A stretch of 52,431 nucleotides of DNA from JBBDIM01 sp040880405 (GTDB lineage Bacteria > Planctomycetota > Planctomycetia > Pirellulales > Pirellulaceae): assembly GCA_040880405.1 (NCBI GenBank), contig JBBDIM010000010.1, positions 1-52,431 on the forward strand, read 5' to 3'. How positions within the stretch are numbered: position 1 is the first letter of the stretch; each line of letters starts with the position of its first letter. The notes under the pieces are model-generated. The model saw only the letters and a program-made list of their open reading frames with translations. It searched no databases and was not told the DNA's origin. A program made the translations under genes and the position numbers. This document shows, piece after piece, positions 43,168 through 50,110 of this stretch.

Positions 43168-43498
43168 ATTTTCGAGCCGGACTCAAAGCCCCTTGGTCGG
43201 CTCCGCAGGTCTTGCAGTAGCGGATCTTGCGGCCATCTTCGGCAACTCGCGAACCGGTCCGGGTCTTCGCCCGGCAGTCCTGACAGACATACATCACGTT
43301 GGACATGTCAATCGGCATCTCGCGGGACAGCCGGCCACCTTGCGGGTTCTTTTGGTTCGGGCGAACGTGCTTATACACCTTCGCAGCACCCTCGACCAGC
43401 ACTTTGCCACGGCGGGGGTAAACCTTGAGGACCTTTGCTCGCAGGGAGCGGTCCGCGCCGGAAATGATTTCAACGGTATCGTCTACTTTGATATGCAT
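43166..43498 (-). CDS. rplX: 50S ribosomal protein L24
   Basis: Early assembly protein at the tunnel exit. The 110 residues hold the KOW motif (VDDTVEIISGADRSLRAKVL), then GKVLVEGAAKVYKHVRPNQKNPQGG and the C-terminal zinc-ribbon-like block (VCQDC and YCKTC), typical of the C+ form. Its ATG overlaps the rplN stop as TAATG, so the pair is coupled. The stop codon lies at the edge of a 16-base tandem duplication. Confidence 0.96.
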   Translation of the reverse strand: MHIKVDDTVEIISGADRSLRAKVLKVYPRRGKVLVEGAAKVYKHVRPNQKNPQGGRLSREMPIDMSNVMYVCQDCRAKTRTGSRVAEDGRKIRYCKTCGADQGALSPARK

Positions 43499-43866
43499 TA
43501 CACCACCTCGTTGGCGAGGCTAACGATTTTCATGAACCGGCGATCACGCAGTTCCCGAGCGACGGCCCCGAAAATACGGGTGCCACGCGGGTTGTTGTCT
43601 TTGTCGACAAGTACGACGGCGTTGCTATCAAACCGGATGTAACTTCCGTCTGGACGTCGGACCGACTTTTTTGTCCGTACGATTACCGCACGCACAATGG
43701 CCTTTTTCTTGACCTCGGCGCCCGCCACCACTTCTTTCACAGAGCAAATAATCACGTCACCCAGGGTGGCCGTACGCTTGCGCGTTCCGCCCAGCACCTT
43801 AATGCACATGACCTGTCTGGCTCCGGTGTTGTCCGCGACCGACAACCTGGTCTCTTGTTGAATCAT
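43498..43866 (-). CDS. rplN: 50S ribosomal protein L14
   Basis: Five-stranded barrel of the large subunit, bridging to 16S rRNA. The 122 residues begin MIQQETRLSVADNTGARQVM, with the signature AIVRAVIVRTKKSVRRPDGSY and the end FGAVARELRDRRFMKIVSLANEVV, all canonical. It follows rpsQ after 116 bases and overlaps rplX by one base. Confidence 0.97.
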   Translation of the reverse strand: MIQQETRLSVADNTGARQVMCIKVLGGTRKRTATLGDVIICSVKEVVAGAEVKKKAIVRAVIVRTKKSVRRPDGSYIRFDSNAVVLVDKDNNPRGTRIFGAVARELRDRRFMKIVSLANEVV

Positions 43867-43982
43867 TGCTTCTACCGACGATCCACGGAAAATCTTGACT
43901 GTTCACGTGACTCGGTCCTGTGCCGAATCACCAGGAAGGTAGCCACGCCAAGGGCGAAACCCCTGAGGTACGCCCCTCGACG

Positions 43983-44306
43983 TTACTCGTTTTCGTGTTC
44001 TTGCTCTTCGAGCATCGCGACACCTGCGTCCCGAGCCGCCTTCAGGGCCGCCACGTCAACCTCGCGGCTCTTCTCGATCACCTTCACCAGTTCCCAACGC
44101 TTGGTCTTGGACCGGGGACGGCTCTCGATGATCTCGACCTGGTCGCCCAGCGCGGACTCATTGGTTTCGTCGTGTACATGGCACGCCATCCGGCGGGAGT
44201 AGTACTTCCCGTACAACGGATGACGGATGTGACGCACGATTTCAACGCGTCGAGTCTTATCCATCTTGTCGCTGGTCACGCGACCGACTAGTACTTTTTT
44301 GGGCAT
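43983..44306 (-). CDS. rpsQ: 30S ribosomal protein S17
   Basis: Primary 16S rRNA-binding OB-fold protein. It begins MPKKVLVGRVTSDKMDKTRR, has YSRRMACHVHDETNESALGD and the motif VEIIESRPRSKTKRWELVKVIEKS. At 107 residues it has a C-terminal extension of about 20 residues (AALKAARDAGVAMLEEQEHENE) beyond the usual 85. It follows rpmC after 113 bases. Confidence 0.96.
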   Translation of the reverse strand: MPKKVLVGRVTSDKMDKTRRVEIVRHIRHPLYGKYYSRRMACHVHDETNESALGDQVEIIESRPRSKTKRWELVKVIEKSREVDVAALKAARDAGVAMLEEQEHENE

Positions 44307-44419
44307 CTTTTCTTACTCACCACCGGGGCATCGCCCCTGGGATTTGGTTTCGCCGTAATCTCAATGGGTCTCTATCAGGTAGGTCAAAGGTAGCCCCGCA
44401 ACGAGGCGGCCTGTGGAAC

Positions 44420-44623
44420 CTACACGCTCGCGGCCTGGGCCGCTCGCTGGGTTTGAATCGTTTTGATCCGAGCGATCAAGGTGCGGATTCGCTTTAGTTC
44501 GGTCGGAGCGTCCAGACGTTCCGTCTGGGCCTGCATCCGCAATCGAAATAACGATTCCGACGCATCCTTGAGCGTGACTTGCAACTGCTCGTCGCTCAAT
44601 TCTCGAAGTTCGCTTGCCTTCAT
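44420..44623 (-). CDS. rpmC: 50S ribosomal protein L29
   Basis: Small helical hairpin protein at the exit tunnel, contacting L23 and trigger factor. The 67 residues contain MKASELRELSDEQLQVTLKD and SLFRLRMQAQTERLDAPTELKRIRTLIARIKTI, of which RLRMQAQTERLDAP is diagnostic. Length and position after rplP are normal. Confidence 0.96.
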   Translation of the reverse strand: MKASELRELSDEQLQVTLKDASESLFRLRMQAQTERLDAPTELKRIRTLIARIKTIQTQRAAQAASV

Positions 44624-44710
44624 CGCTTTACCAATTCAACCTGAAACGCTATCTCGAAATAATCTGCTCGGTATCAACTGCTGGCTAAACCAACAGCTTC
44701 GCCAGCCAGG

Positions 44711-45148
44711 TTACGACCCGGCAGGCGTTTCAATCTCGGGGCGCCGCCGCACAAATCGACACCGAACCGGCATCTTATGAGCTAAACGTGCGAAGCAGAT
44801 CCGAGCTTGCTGCTCGGTCACTCCCTTGAGCTCGTACATCACGGTACCCGGCTTAACAACCGCGGCCCAGAAGTCGATCTCGCCCTTACCTTTACCCATT
44901 CGCGTTTCCAGCGGAGTCGATGTAACCGACTTCTGCGGGAAGATTCGAATGTACAATCTACCGATGCCGCGAACGTATTGTTGGGCCGCGATACGGCCAG
45001 CCTCGATGGTCTGGGCTCTCACATAACCCGCCTGCGTCGACTGAAGGCCATAATCACCCAGCTCAACGGTATTGCCACGAGTGGCGTTACCTTTTATACG
45101 TCCTCTTTGGCTTTTTCGGTGCTTCACTCGTCGTGGCATCATGGCCAT
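44711..45148 (-). CDS. rplP: 50S ribosomal protein L16
   Basis: Large-subunit protein near the A-site tRNA elbow. The 145 residues start MAMMPRRVKHRKSQRGRIKG, with AGYVRAQTIEAGRIAAQQYV, the signature RIFPQKSVTSTPLETRMGKGKG and the end RICFARLAHKMPVRCRFVRR. AAGGGG lies nine bases before the first ATG. The first 62 bases overlap the end of rpsC in another frame, an unusually long overlap for this pair. Confidence 0.96.
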   Translation of the reverse strand: MAMMPRRVKHRKSQRGRIKGNATRGNTVELGDYGLQSTQAGYVRAQTIEAGRIAAQQYVRGIGRLYIRIFPQKSVTSTPLETRMGKGKGEIDFWAAVVKPGTVMYELKGVTEQQARICFARLAHKMPVRCRFVRRRPEIETPAGS

Positions 45149-45809
45149 CGGATTCGTCCCCTTCGTAAAACCCGTTATTGATCCAGACTTGAACCCCGAT
45201 ATGACCCTGCGGCGTACGTGCTTCGGTAAAACCGTAGTCGATGCGAGCCCGCAAAGTGCTCAACGGAATGGAACCCGAACTTTGTTTCTCGCGACGCGCC
45301 ATCTCGGCACCGCCCAAACGGCCCGCCAGTTGGATCTTGATCCCCTTGGCACCCGCTTCCATTGTGCTCTCCATCGTCCGCTTCATCGTGCGACGGAAAC
45401 TGGAACGTTTGGCCAACTGGTCAGCGATATCCTCGGCAACCAACTGGGCCCGCAGTTCCGGACGACCCACTTCCTCGATTTTGAGGTTGATCCGTCGGCC
45501 GACCAGGTTTTGAAGCTCCTCTTGCAGCTTCTCGACCTCTTGGCCCTTCTGACCGATCACCAGGCCGGGACGAGCGACGAACAGCGTCACACGAACCTCG
45601 TCTCTGGTACGCTCGATCTCAATCTTGTCGATCCCGGCATTGCGATACTTCTGTCGAATCCGCTGATCCGGATGCTTCTGAATGAAGCCACGGATCTTGG
45701 AATCCTCAATCAGAAGACCCGCGAAGTCCTTTTTGGAAGCGAACCACCGGCTTTTCCAGCCGATCATCACTCCGGTTCGAAACGCGATTGGATTGACTTT
45801 TTGTCCCAT
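45087..45809 (-). CDS. rpsC: 30S ribosomal protein S3
   Basis: Small-subunit head protein at the mRNA entry, with helicase activity. The 240 residues begin MGQKVNPIAFRTGVMIGWKS. The KH domain block is VARPGLVIGQKGQEVEKLQEEL, and the C-terminal domain contains FRRTMKRTMESTMEAGAKGIKI and GGAEMARREKQSSGSIPLSTL. After the usual QVWINNGFYEG the protein adds a charged tail ending KKPKRTYKR, which is encoded inside the start of rplP. The internal ATG fits the family better than the ATG eight codons upstream. Confidence 0.96.
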   Translation of the reverse strand: MGQKVNPIAFRTGVMIGWKSRWFASKKDFAGLLIEDSKIRGFIQKHPDQRIRQKYRNAGIDKIEIERTRDEVRVTLFVARPGLVIGQKGQEVEKLQEELQNLVGRRINLKIEEVGRPELRAQLVAEDIADQLAKRSSFRRTMKRTMESTMEAGAKGIKIQLAGRLGGAEMARREKQSSGSIPLSTLRARIDYGFTEARTPQGHIGVQVWINNGFYEGDESDGHDATTSEAPKKPKRTYKR

Positions 45810-45853
45810 GCTCGTCTGCTCGATTCGATTCATCTCACCGCGTGCGGTTAAGA

Positions 45854-46204
45854 CTAATCGAATTCCTCCAACGTGACGTGAATATGACTAGTACGCTTGA
45901 GAATCGGAAACGCCGAACCTCGAGCCCTGGGCCGAAACCGCTTGATGATCGGACCACCATCCACTCGGGCCTCCGCCACGTAAAGCAACGCTTCCGCAAC
46001 CGAAATACCCTTGTTTTGATCCGCGTCCTGAGCGTTGCCCAGAGCACTTTTGATCACATCCTCAAGCAGACGCGCCCCGCGGTGCGGTTGGTAGCGAAGA
46101 ATGTCGAGCGCTTCAACCGCTCCCTTGCCTCGTACCAGATCGGCCAGAGGACGCACCTTCCGCGGACTGATCCGAGCCAGTCGATGCGAAGCTGTGAACG
46201 CCAT
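45854..46204 (-). CDS. rplV: 50S ribosomal protein L22
   Basis: Lines the narrow part of the exit tunnel. The 116 residues include ASHRLARISPRKVRPLADLV, ALDILRYQPHRGARLLEDVI, the tunnel hairpin region VDGGPIIKRFRPRARGSAFP and the end KRTSHIHVTLEEF. Length and position between rpsS and rpsC are normal. Confidence 0.97.
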   Translation of the reverse strand: MAFTASHRLARISPRKVRPLADLVRGKGAVEALDILRYQPHRGARLLEDVIKSALGNAQDADQNKGISVAEALLYVAEARVDGGPIIKRFRPRARGSAFPILKRTSHIHVTLEEFD

Positions 46205-46284
46205 GACAACTCTCTCCTAACAAACCCTGGGGCCGCTCGCGCCAGCAAACCGCCAACTCAGAGGTGATGATAATCTACGCCGAT

Positions 46285-46557
46285 CTACCGTTTTTTCTTG
46301 TCCGAACCATGCCCGCGGAACGTCCGCGTAGGTGAAAACTCACCCAACTTGTGTCCGACCATGTCTTCGTTGATCGTAACCTTCAAGTGCACCTTGCCGT
46401 TGTGTACCATGAAGGTATGCCCAACGAACTCCGGCACGATAGTGCAGGAACGTGCCCATGTCTTAATGGGGTCCTTGGTACCCGCCTCTTCCTGCATCTG
46501 TACCTTGTGGTACAGCTTCGGATCGACGTAAGGACCTTTCTTTAGCGACCGACTCAT
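46285..46557 (-). CDS. rpsS: 30S ribosomal protein S19
   Basis: Small-subunit head protein that works with S13. The 90 residues begin MSRSLKKGPYVDPKLYHKVQ and contain TWARSCTIVPEFVGHTFMVHNGK and VGHKLGEFSPTRTFRGHGSDKKKR, of which KLGEFSPTRTFRGH is diagnostic. Length is normal. It follows rplB after 70 bases. Confidence 0.97.
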   Translation of the reverse strand: MSRSLKKGPYVDPKLYHKVQMQEEAGTKDPIKTWARSCTIVPEFVGHTFMVHNGKVHLKVTINEDMVGHKLGEFSPTRTFRGHGSDKKKR

Positions 46558-46627
46558 AACCTAATGCCTGTCTTGCCAGGGTGACCCGCACCCAAGTATC
46601 GATTTGGTCTGATAAAATGCAGCGTGT

Positions 46628-47488
46628 TTACTTCACCAACTTGAGTAATCCGTAGCGGCGGGATCGCCGACGACGAATGATGGCCTTGTTGGAGGCTTTC
46701 TTGCGGTGACGCGTCGCACCACCCTTGGTTGGTTTACCTTGCGGTGTCACGGGGTGACGACCACCCTTGGTTCGACCTTCACCACCACCATGCGGATGAT
46801 CGACTGGGTTCATCGCGGTACCACGGACGTGCGGACGACGACCGAGCCAGCGTTTACGACCCGCCTTACCGAGCACCACTTTCTCGTGATCGGTGTTACC
46901 AACCTTGCCGACAGTTGCCCGGCAGTTGGAAGGAACCCGCCGAATTTCACCGCTGGGAAGCGATAACTGAGCCCAGGTTCCATCGTAGGCCATCAACGTG
47001 GCACTCATCCCGGCACTGCGGCAAATGGTGCCGCCCCCGCCGGGACGCATCTCGATGTTGTGGATGGTCGTCCCCATCGGGATATTCTTGAGCGGCAAGC
47101 AATTGCCGAGCGTGGGCGCGGCTTCCGGACCGTTATGGACCATCTGGCCTTGCTTTAACCCGTCGGGAGCCAAAATATATCGCTTCTCGCCATCGGCGTA
47201 ATGCAACAGCGCGATTCGAGCACTACGATTCGGATCGTACTGGATCGAATCCACCTTGGCCGGAATTCCATCCTTAGCCCGGCGGAAGTCGATCACGCGG
47301 TAGCGACGCTTATGGCCACCACCCCGATGCCGAACCGTGATCTTACCTTGATTGTTCCGACCACCGGTTTTGGTCAGCTTCCGGAGAAGGCTTTTCTCCG
47401 GCTTGGCGTCCTTCGTCAACTCGGCGAAGTCGCTGACGGACGCGTTTCGGCGTCCAGCGGAGGTCGGTTTGTATATTCGAATGCCCAT
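46628..47488 (-). CDS. rplB: 50S ribosomal protein L2
   Basis: Core large-subunit protein needed for peptidyl transferase formation and subunit joining. The 286 residues begin MGIRIYKPTSAGRRNASVSD and have RGGGHKRRYRVIDFRRAKDG. They also contain GRRPHVRGTAMNPVDHPHGGGEGR across the peptidyl-transferase-proximal loop; the histidine in VDHPHGG is conserved. Length and order after rplW are normal. Confidence 0.97.
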   Translation of the reverse strand: MGIRIYKPTSAGRRNASVSDFAELTKDAKPEKSLLRKLTKTGGRNNQGKITVRHRGGGHKRRYRVIDFRRAKDGIPAKVDSIQYDPNRSARIALLHYADGEKRYILAPDGLKQGQMVHNGPEAAPTLGNCLPLKNIPMGTTIHNIEMRPGGGGTICRSAGMSATLMAYDGTWAQLSLPSGEIRRVPSNCRATVGKVGNTDHEKVVLGKAGRKRWLGRRPHVRGTAMNPVDHPHGGGEGRTKGGRHPVTPQGKPTKGGATRHRKKASNKAIIRRRRSRRYGLLKLVK

Positions 47489-47585
47489 AAATCTAATCCA
47501 AAGTCGGCTGATGTCTCTCGGCCAAAAGTCTTAGGCCGCGGCCTATAAACCGTTGCCAGCCTAGTTCGCCGTTGCGATTACTTGT

Positions 47586-47909
47586 TTAGTAGAAGTCGAT
47601 CCGGTGCTCGGGGCCGAGTGATACGATCGCCTTCTTCCAGTTTCTGGTCATCCCGTTACGGAACTTATAACGCCGGGCCTTGCCCTTTCGCGTTTGTGTC
47701 TTGACCGAATCCACTTTCACGTCGAACAACTTTTCGACCGCGTCGCGGATGTCTGTCTTGGTGGCGTGCGGAGCCACTTCAAACGCATACTGATTGTGCT
47801 TCTCGGAGGCGCTCATGCCTTTTTCCGTAACCAGTGGACGCAAAATCACTTGATGGGCGTCGAACACCAGCTTGCGGTCGTCGGTCGGTTTGTAATAGGG
47901 CCGGGTCAT
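47586..47909 (-). CDS. rplW: 50S ribosomal protein L23
   Basis: Docking site for trigger factor and SRP at the tunnel exit. The 107 residues contain QVILRPLVTEKGMSASEKHN, YAFEVAPHATKTDIRDAVEK and LFDVKVDSVKTQTRKGKARRY. The order L4-L23-L2 is canonical. The gaps on either side (71 and 97 bases) are wide for this operon. Confidence 0.96.
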   Translation of the reverse strand: MTRPYYKPTDDRKLVFDAHQVILRPLVTEKGMSASEKHNQYAFEVAPHATKTDIRDAVEKLFDVKVDSVKTQTRKGKARRYKFRNGMTRNWKKAIVSLGPEHRIDFY

Positions 47910-47980
47910 ATCGGCAACTCACATCTTGTCTGGTTATAAAACGGAAGGCTCACGACGAAAGGCATCCGGCGGCAAGCCGC

Positions 47981-48622
47981 TTAGCCTTCCTCACTCGACT
48001 CAGGCTTCCTGCGAAGCGAATCGAGGGCGGACTTGGTGATTAGCACCTTGTGCGGGTGCAAAATCGTCAACGCGTTCAGCTCGGAAACCGGGCTCACCGT
48101 GCAACGATCAATGTTCCGGGCACTCCGATAAACGACATCGTTCTTGCCGTCGATCGCAATCATCACCCGCTTGCCGTAAACGCTCAAGGCCTTCAAGGTG
48201 TCGGCCACGACTTTGGTCTTGATCTCGCCCAAGTCCAGGTCTTCCAGCACCACCACCTGCTGACTCTGGATTTTGGAAACCATCGCCATGCGTGTCGCGG
48301 TCCGGAGGGCCTTTTTGTTCAGACGGTAGCTGTAGTCCCGGGGGCGAATCGCCAAAATATGACCACCACCGCGACGCACACCACTTCGCTTCGAACCGGC
48401 CCGGGCGTTACCGGTGCCTTTCTGGCGATACATCTTTTTGGTCGAACCAGCGACTTCGCTACGTGTCTTGGTGCGATGAGTACCTTGCCGCTGATTGGCC
48501 TGGTACATGACCACCGCGTCGTGCAACAACTGCTTGCTGATCGAGGGCGCGATCTCGTCCGTGTTGAGGTCGTAGGTTCCGACCTCTTCGCCACTTCGAT
48601 TAAATACCGGCAAACTCACCAT
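47981..48622 (-). CDS. rplD: 50S ribosomal protein L4
   Basis: Lines the exit tunnel with L22; in E. coli it autoregulates the S10 operon. The 213 residues contain TRSEVAGSTKKMYRQKGTGN and GSKRSGVRRGGGHILAIRPRDYSYRLNKKALRTA across the tunnel loop, and end in NALTILHPHKVLITKSAL. Length and start are normal. Whether the S10 leader is regulated by L4 here cannot be told from sequence. Confidence 0.97.
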   Translation of the reverse strand: MVSLPVFNRSGEEVGTYDLNTDEIAPSISKQLLHDAVVMYQANQRQGTHRTKTRSEVAGSTKKMYRQKGTGNARAGSKRSGVRRGGGHILAIRPRDYSYRLNKKALRTATRMAMVSKIQSQQVVVLEDLDLGEIKTKVVADTLKALSVYGKRVMIAIDGKNDVVYRSARNIDRCTVSPVSELNALTILHPHKVLITKSALDSLRRKPESSEEG

Positions 48623-48677
48623 TGAACTACTTTCGCTGCGAACCCGCTGCGGGGCTTATGCTCCCGGAAGCCGGGCA

Positions 48678-49367
48678 CTACCGAACCATGTTTGTTTCTT
48701 TAACGACCACGAACCCACCATTAGGTCCCGGCACCGCACCGTTGATCAAGATGACGTTGTTTTCCTCGTCAATCTTGATCACCTTCAGGTTACGCTGCGT
48801 GATCTGGGCGTTCCCATATTGACCAGACATCCGCAAACCGCGGAACGTCCGGCTGGGGTACGCACTGTAACCGGTACTACCGGCATGACGATGAACTTTT
48901 TTCACACCGTGAGTCGCCCGCTGGCCCGCGAAATTGTGTCGTTTCATGACACCGGCGTAACCACGACCCTTGCTGGTGCCAATGACATCGACACGAACGA
49001 CACCTTCAAGGCTACCGACGCGGATCTCTTGGCCCACTTCCAAGCCTTCATTGGGGCCGCGAAATTCGCGAACGAACTTCTTCGGCTCGCAGCCCGCCTT
49101 GGCGGGAACTTCGACGCCGGCGGAAGACAGGTTCTTTGACCGCTTGCTAGAGAGAGGGGCGACATGACCACGCACGCTTCGGCTCGCCAATCGACGAGGC
49201 ATATCTCCAAATCCGAGCTGAACCGCTTGATACCCGTCTCGTTCGTCAGTTTTAACCTGAAGAACGCTACAGGGACCTGCCTGAATGACCGTAACCGGGA
49301 TTGCTTGCCCAGACTCTAAGTAGATCTGGGTCATCCCGACCTTACGGCCGAGTATGCCTTTTGCCAT
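48678..49367 (-). CDS. rplC: 50S ribosomal protein L3
   Basis: Early-binding large-subunit protein near the peptidyl transferase centre. The 229 residues begin MAKGILGRKVGMTQIYLESG and contain the signature KGRGYAGVMKRHNFAGQRATHG, with the loop HRHAGSTGYSAYPSRTFRGLRM; the block KGRGYAGVMKRHNF is diagnostic. The internal ATG was chosen; the 11 residues upstream are not family-like. It follows rpsJ after 116 bases. Confidence 0.97.
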   Translation of the reverse strand: MAKGILGRKVGMTQIYLESGQAIPVTVIQAGPCSVLQVKTDERDGYQAVQLGFGDMPRRLASRSVRGHVAPLSSKRSKNLSSAGVEVPAKAGCEPKKFVREFRGPNEGLEVGQEIRVGSLEGVVRVDVIGTSKGRGYAGVMKRHNFAGQRATHGVKKVHRHAGSTGYSAYPSRTFRGLRMSGQYGNAQITQRNLKVIKIDEENNVILINGAVPGPNGGFVVVKETNMVR

Positions 49368-49483
49368 CGATATTCGCCTTGTGGTCCATCGCCTTGCCAT
49401 GGCGGACTAGCTGAGGAGCTAATTACCGCCAGGGCTTCCAGCCATTTAAGACTCTCACCCAAATACGTGAAAGAAGAATGTCA

Positions 49484-49801
49484 CTATCGAGTTGTCGCCT
49501 TGATTTTAATGTCGACGCCAGCCGGGAGATTCAGCTTGTTGAGCGACTCGATCGTCTTGGCCGTGGCCTGGACGATGTCGATCAAACGCTTGTGCGTGCG
49601 AATCTCAAATTGCTGCCGAGCCTTTTTATCCACGTGAGGACCCGAAAGAACGGTGTACCGTTCAATCCGAGTCGGCAACGGGATGGGGCCATGCACTTCG
49701 GAATGGGTTCGCTTCGCGGTGTCCACGATATCGAGCGCACTCTGATCTAGGATCGAGTGATCGTACGCTTCCATCCGAATGCGAATTACTTCTTTCGCCA
49801 C
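49484..49801 (-). CDS. rpsJ: 30S ribosomal protein S10
   Basis: Small-subunit head protein and NusE antitermination factor; first gene of the cluster. The 105 residues contain IRIRMEAYDHSILDQSALDI, the signature HGPIPLPTRIERYTVLSGPHVDKKARQQFE, of which GPIPLPTRIERYTVL is diagnostic, and the end LNKLNLPAGVDIKIK. The start is a GTG that gives the N-terminus AKEVIRIRMEAY; the only earlier in-frame start is a TTG three codons upstream. A good promoter lies about 110 bases upstream. Confidence 0.96.
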   Translation of the reverse strand: MAKEVIRIRMEAYDHSILDQSALDIVDTAKRTHSEVHGPIPLPTRIERYTVLSGPHVDKKARQQFEIRTHKRLIDIVQATAKTIESLNKLNLPAGVDIKIKATTR

Positions 49802-49810
49802 GAGACCCAA

Positions 49811-50110
49811 ACTCCCAAATGCGGCCGCCCAAAGGTTTCGGGCTGCGCCGATGTCGTTCTTTCAATCCCAACTTCACCCTAAGCGAAGCTGGCCCCAGGT
49901 GGGAAACAGATGATATTAAGAATCCACCGCCATTTCGTCAATGGGCTCGTGCTTGAAAACGGTTCTTTTTTCTCAGTGTGGCCGATTTCGTGAAAACGAT
50001 CGAGGAAAACCGGGTAATTTAATGTCGAGAAAGCCGCGATTTCCTCGGCTGGGTGTAAAGCTCTAAACGACTTCCCAACGCCAAATTTCTAGCCTTGAAG
50101 CTGCCCAAGG
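49811..50110. other. gap between EF-G and rpsJ
   Basis: This stretch holds the S10 cluster promoter (listed) and the leader of rpsJ. I see no strong terminator for the EF-G gene; the best hairpin there has only a 5-base stem (CCTTG / CAAGG). No RNA gene is visible. Confidence 0.4.
49913..49941 (-). promoter_or_regulatory. sigma70-like promoter of the S10 cluster
   Basis: On the minus strand TTGACG is followed by exactly 17 bases and TAATAT. Transcription would start about 100 bases before the rpsJ GTG and so leave a leader where S10-operon control could act. This is the best promoter match I found in the window. Confidence 0.6.
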
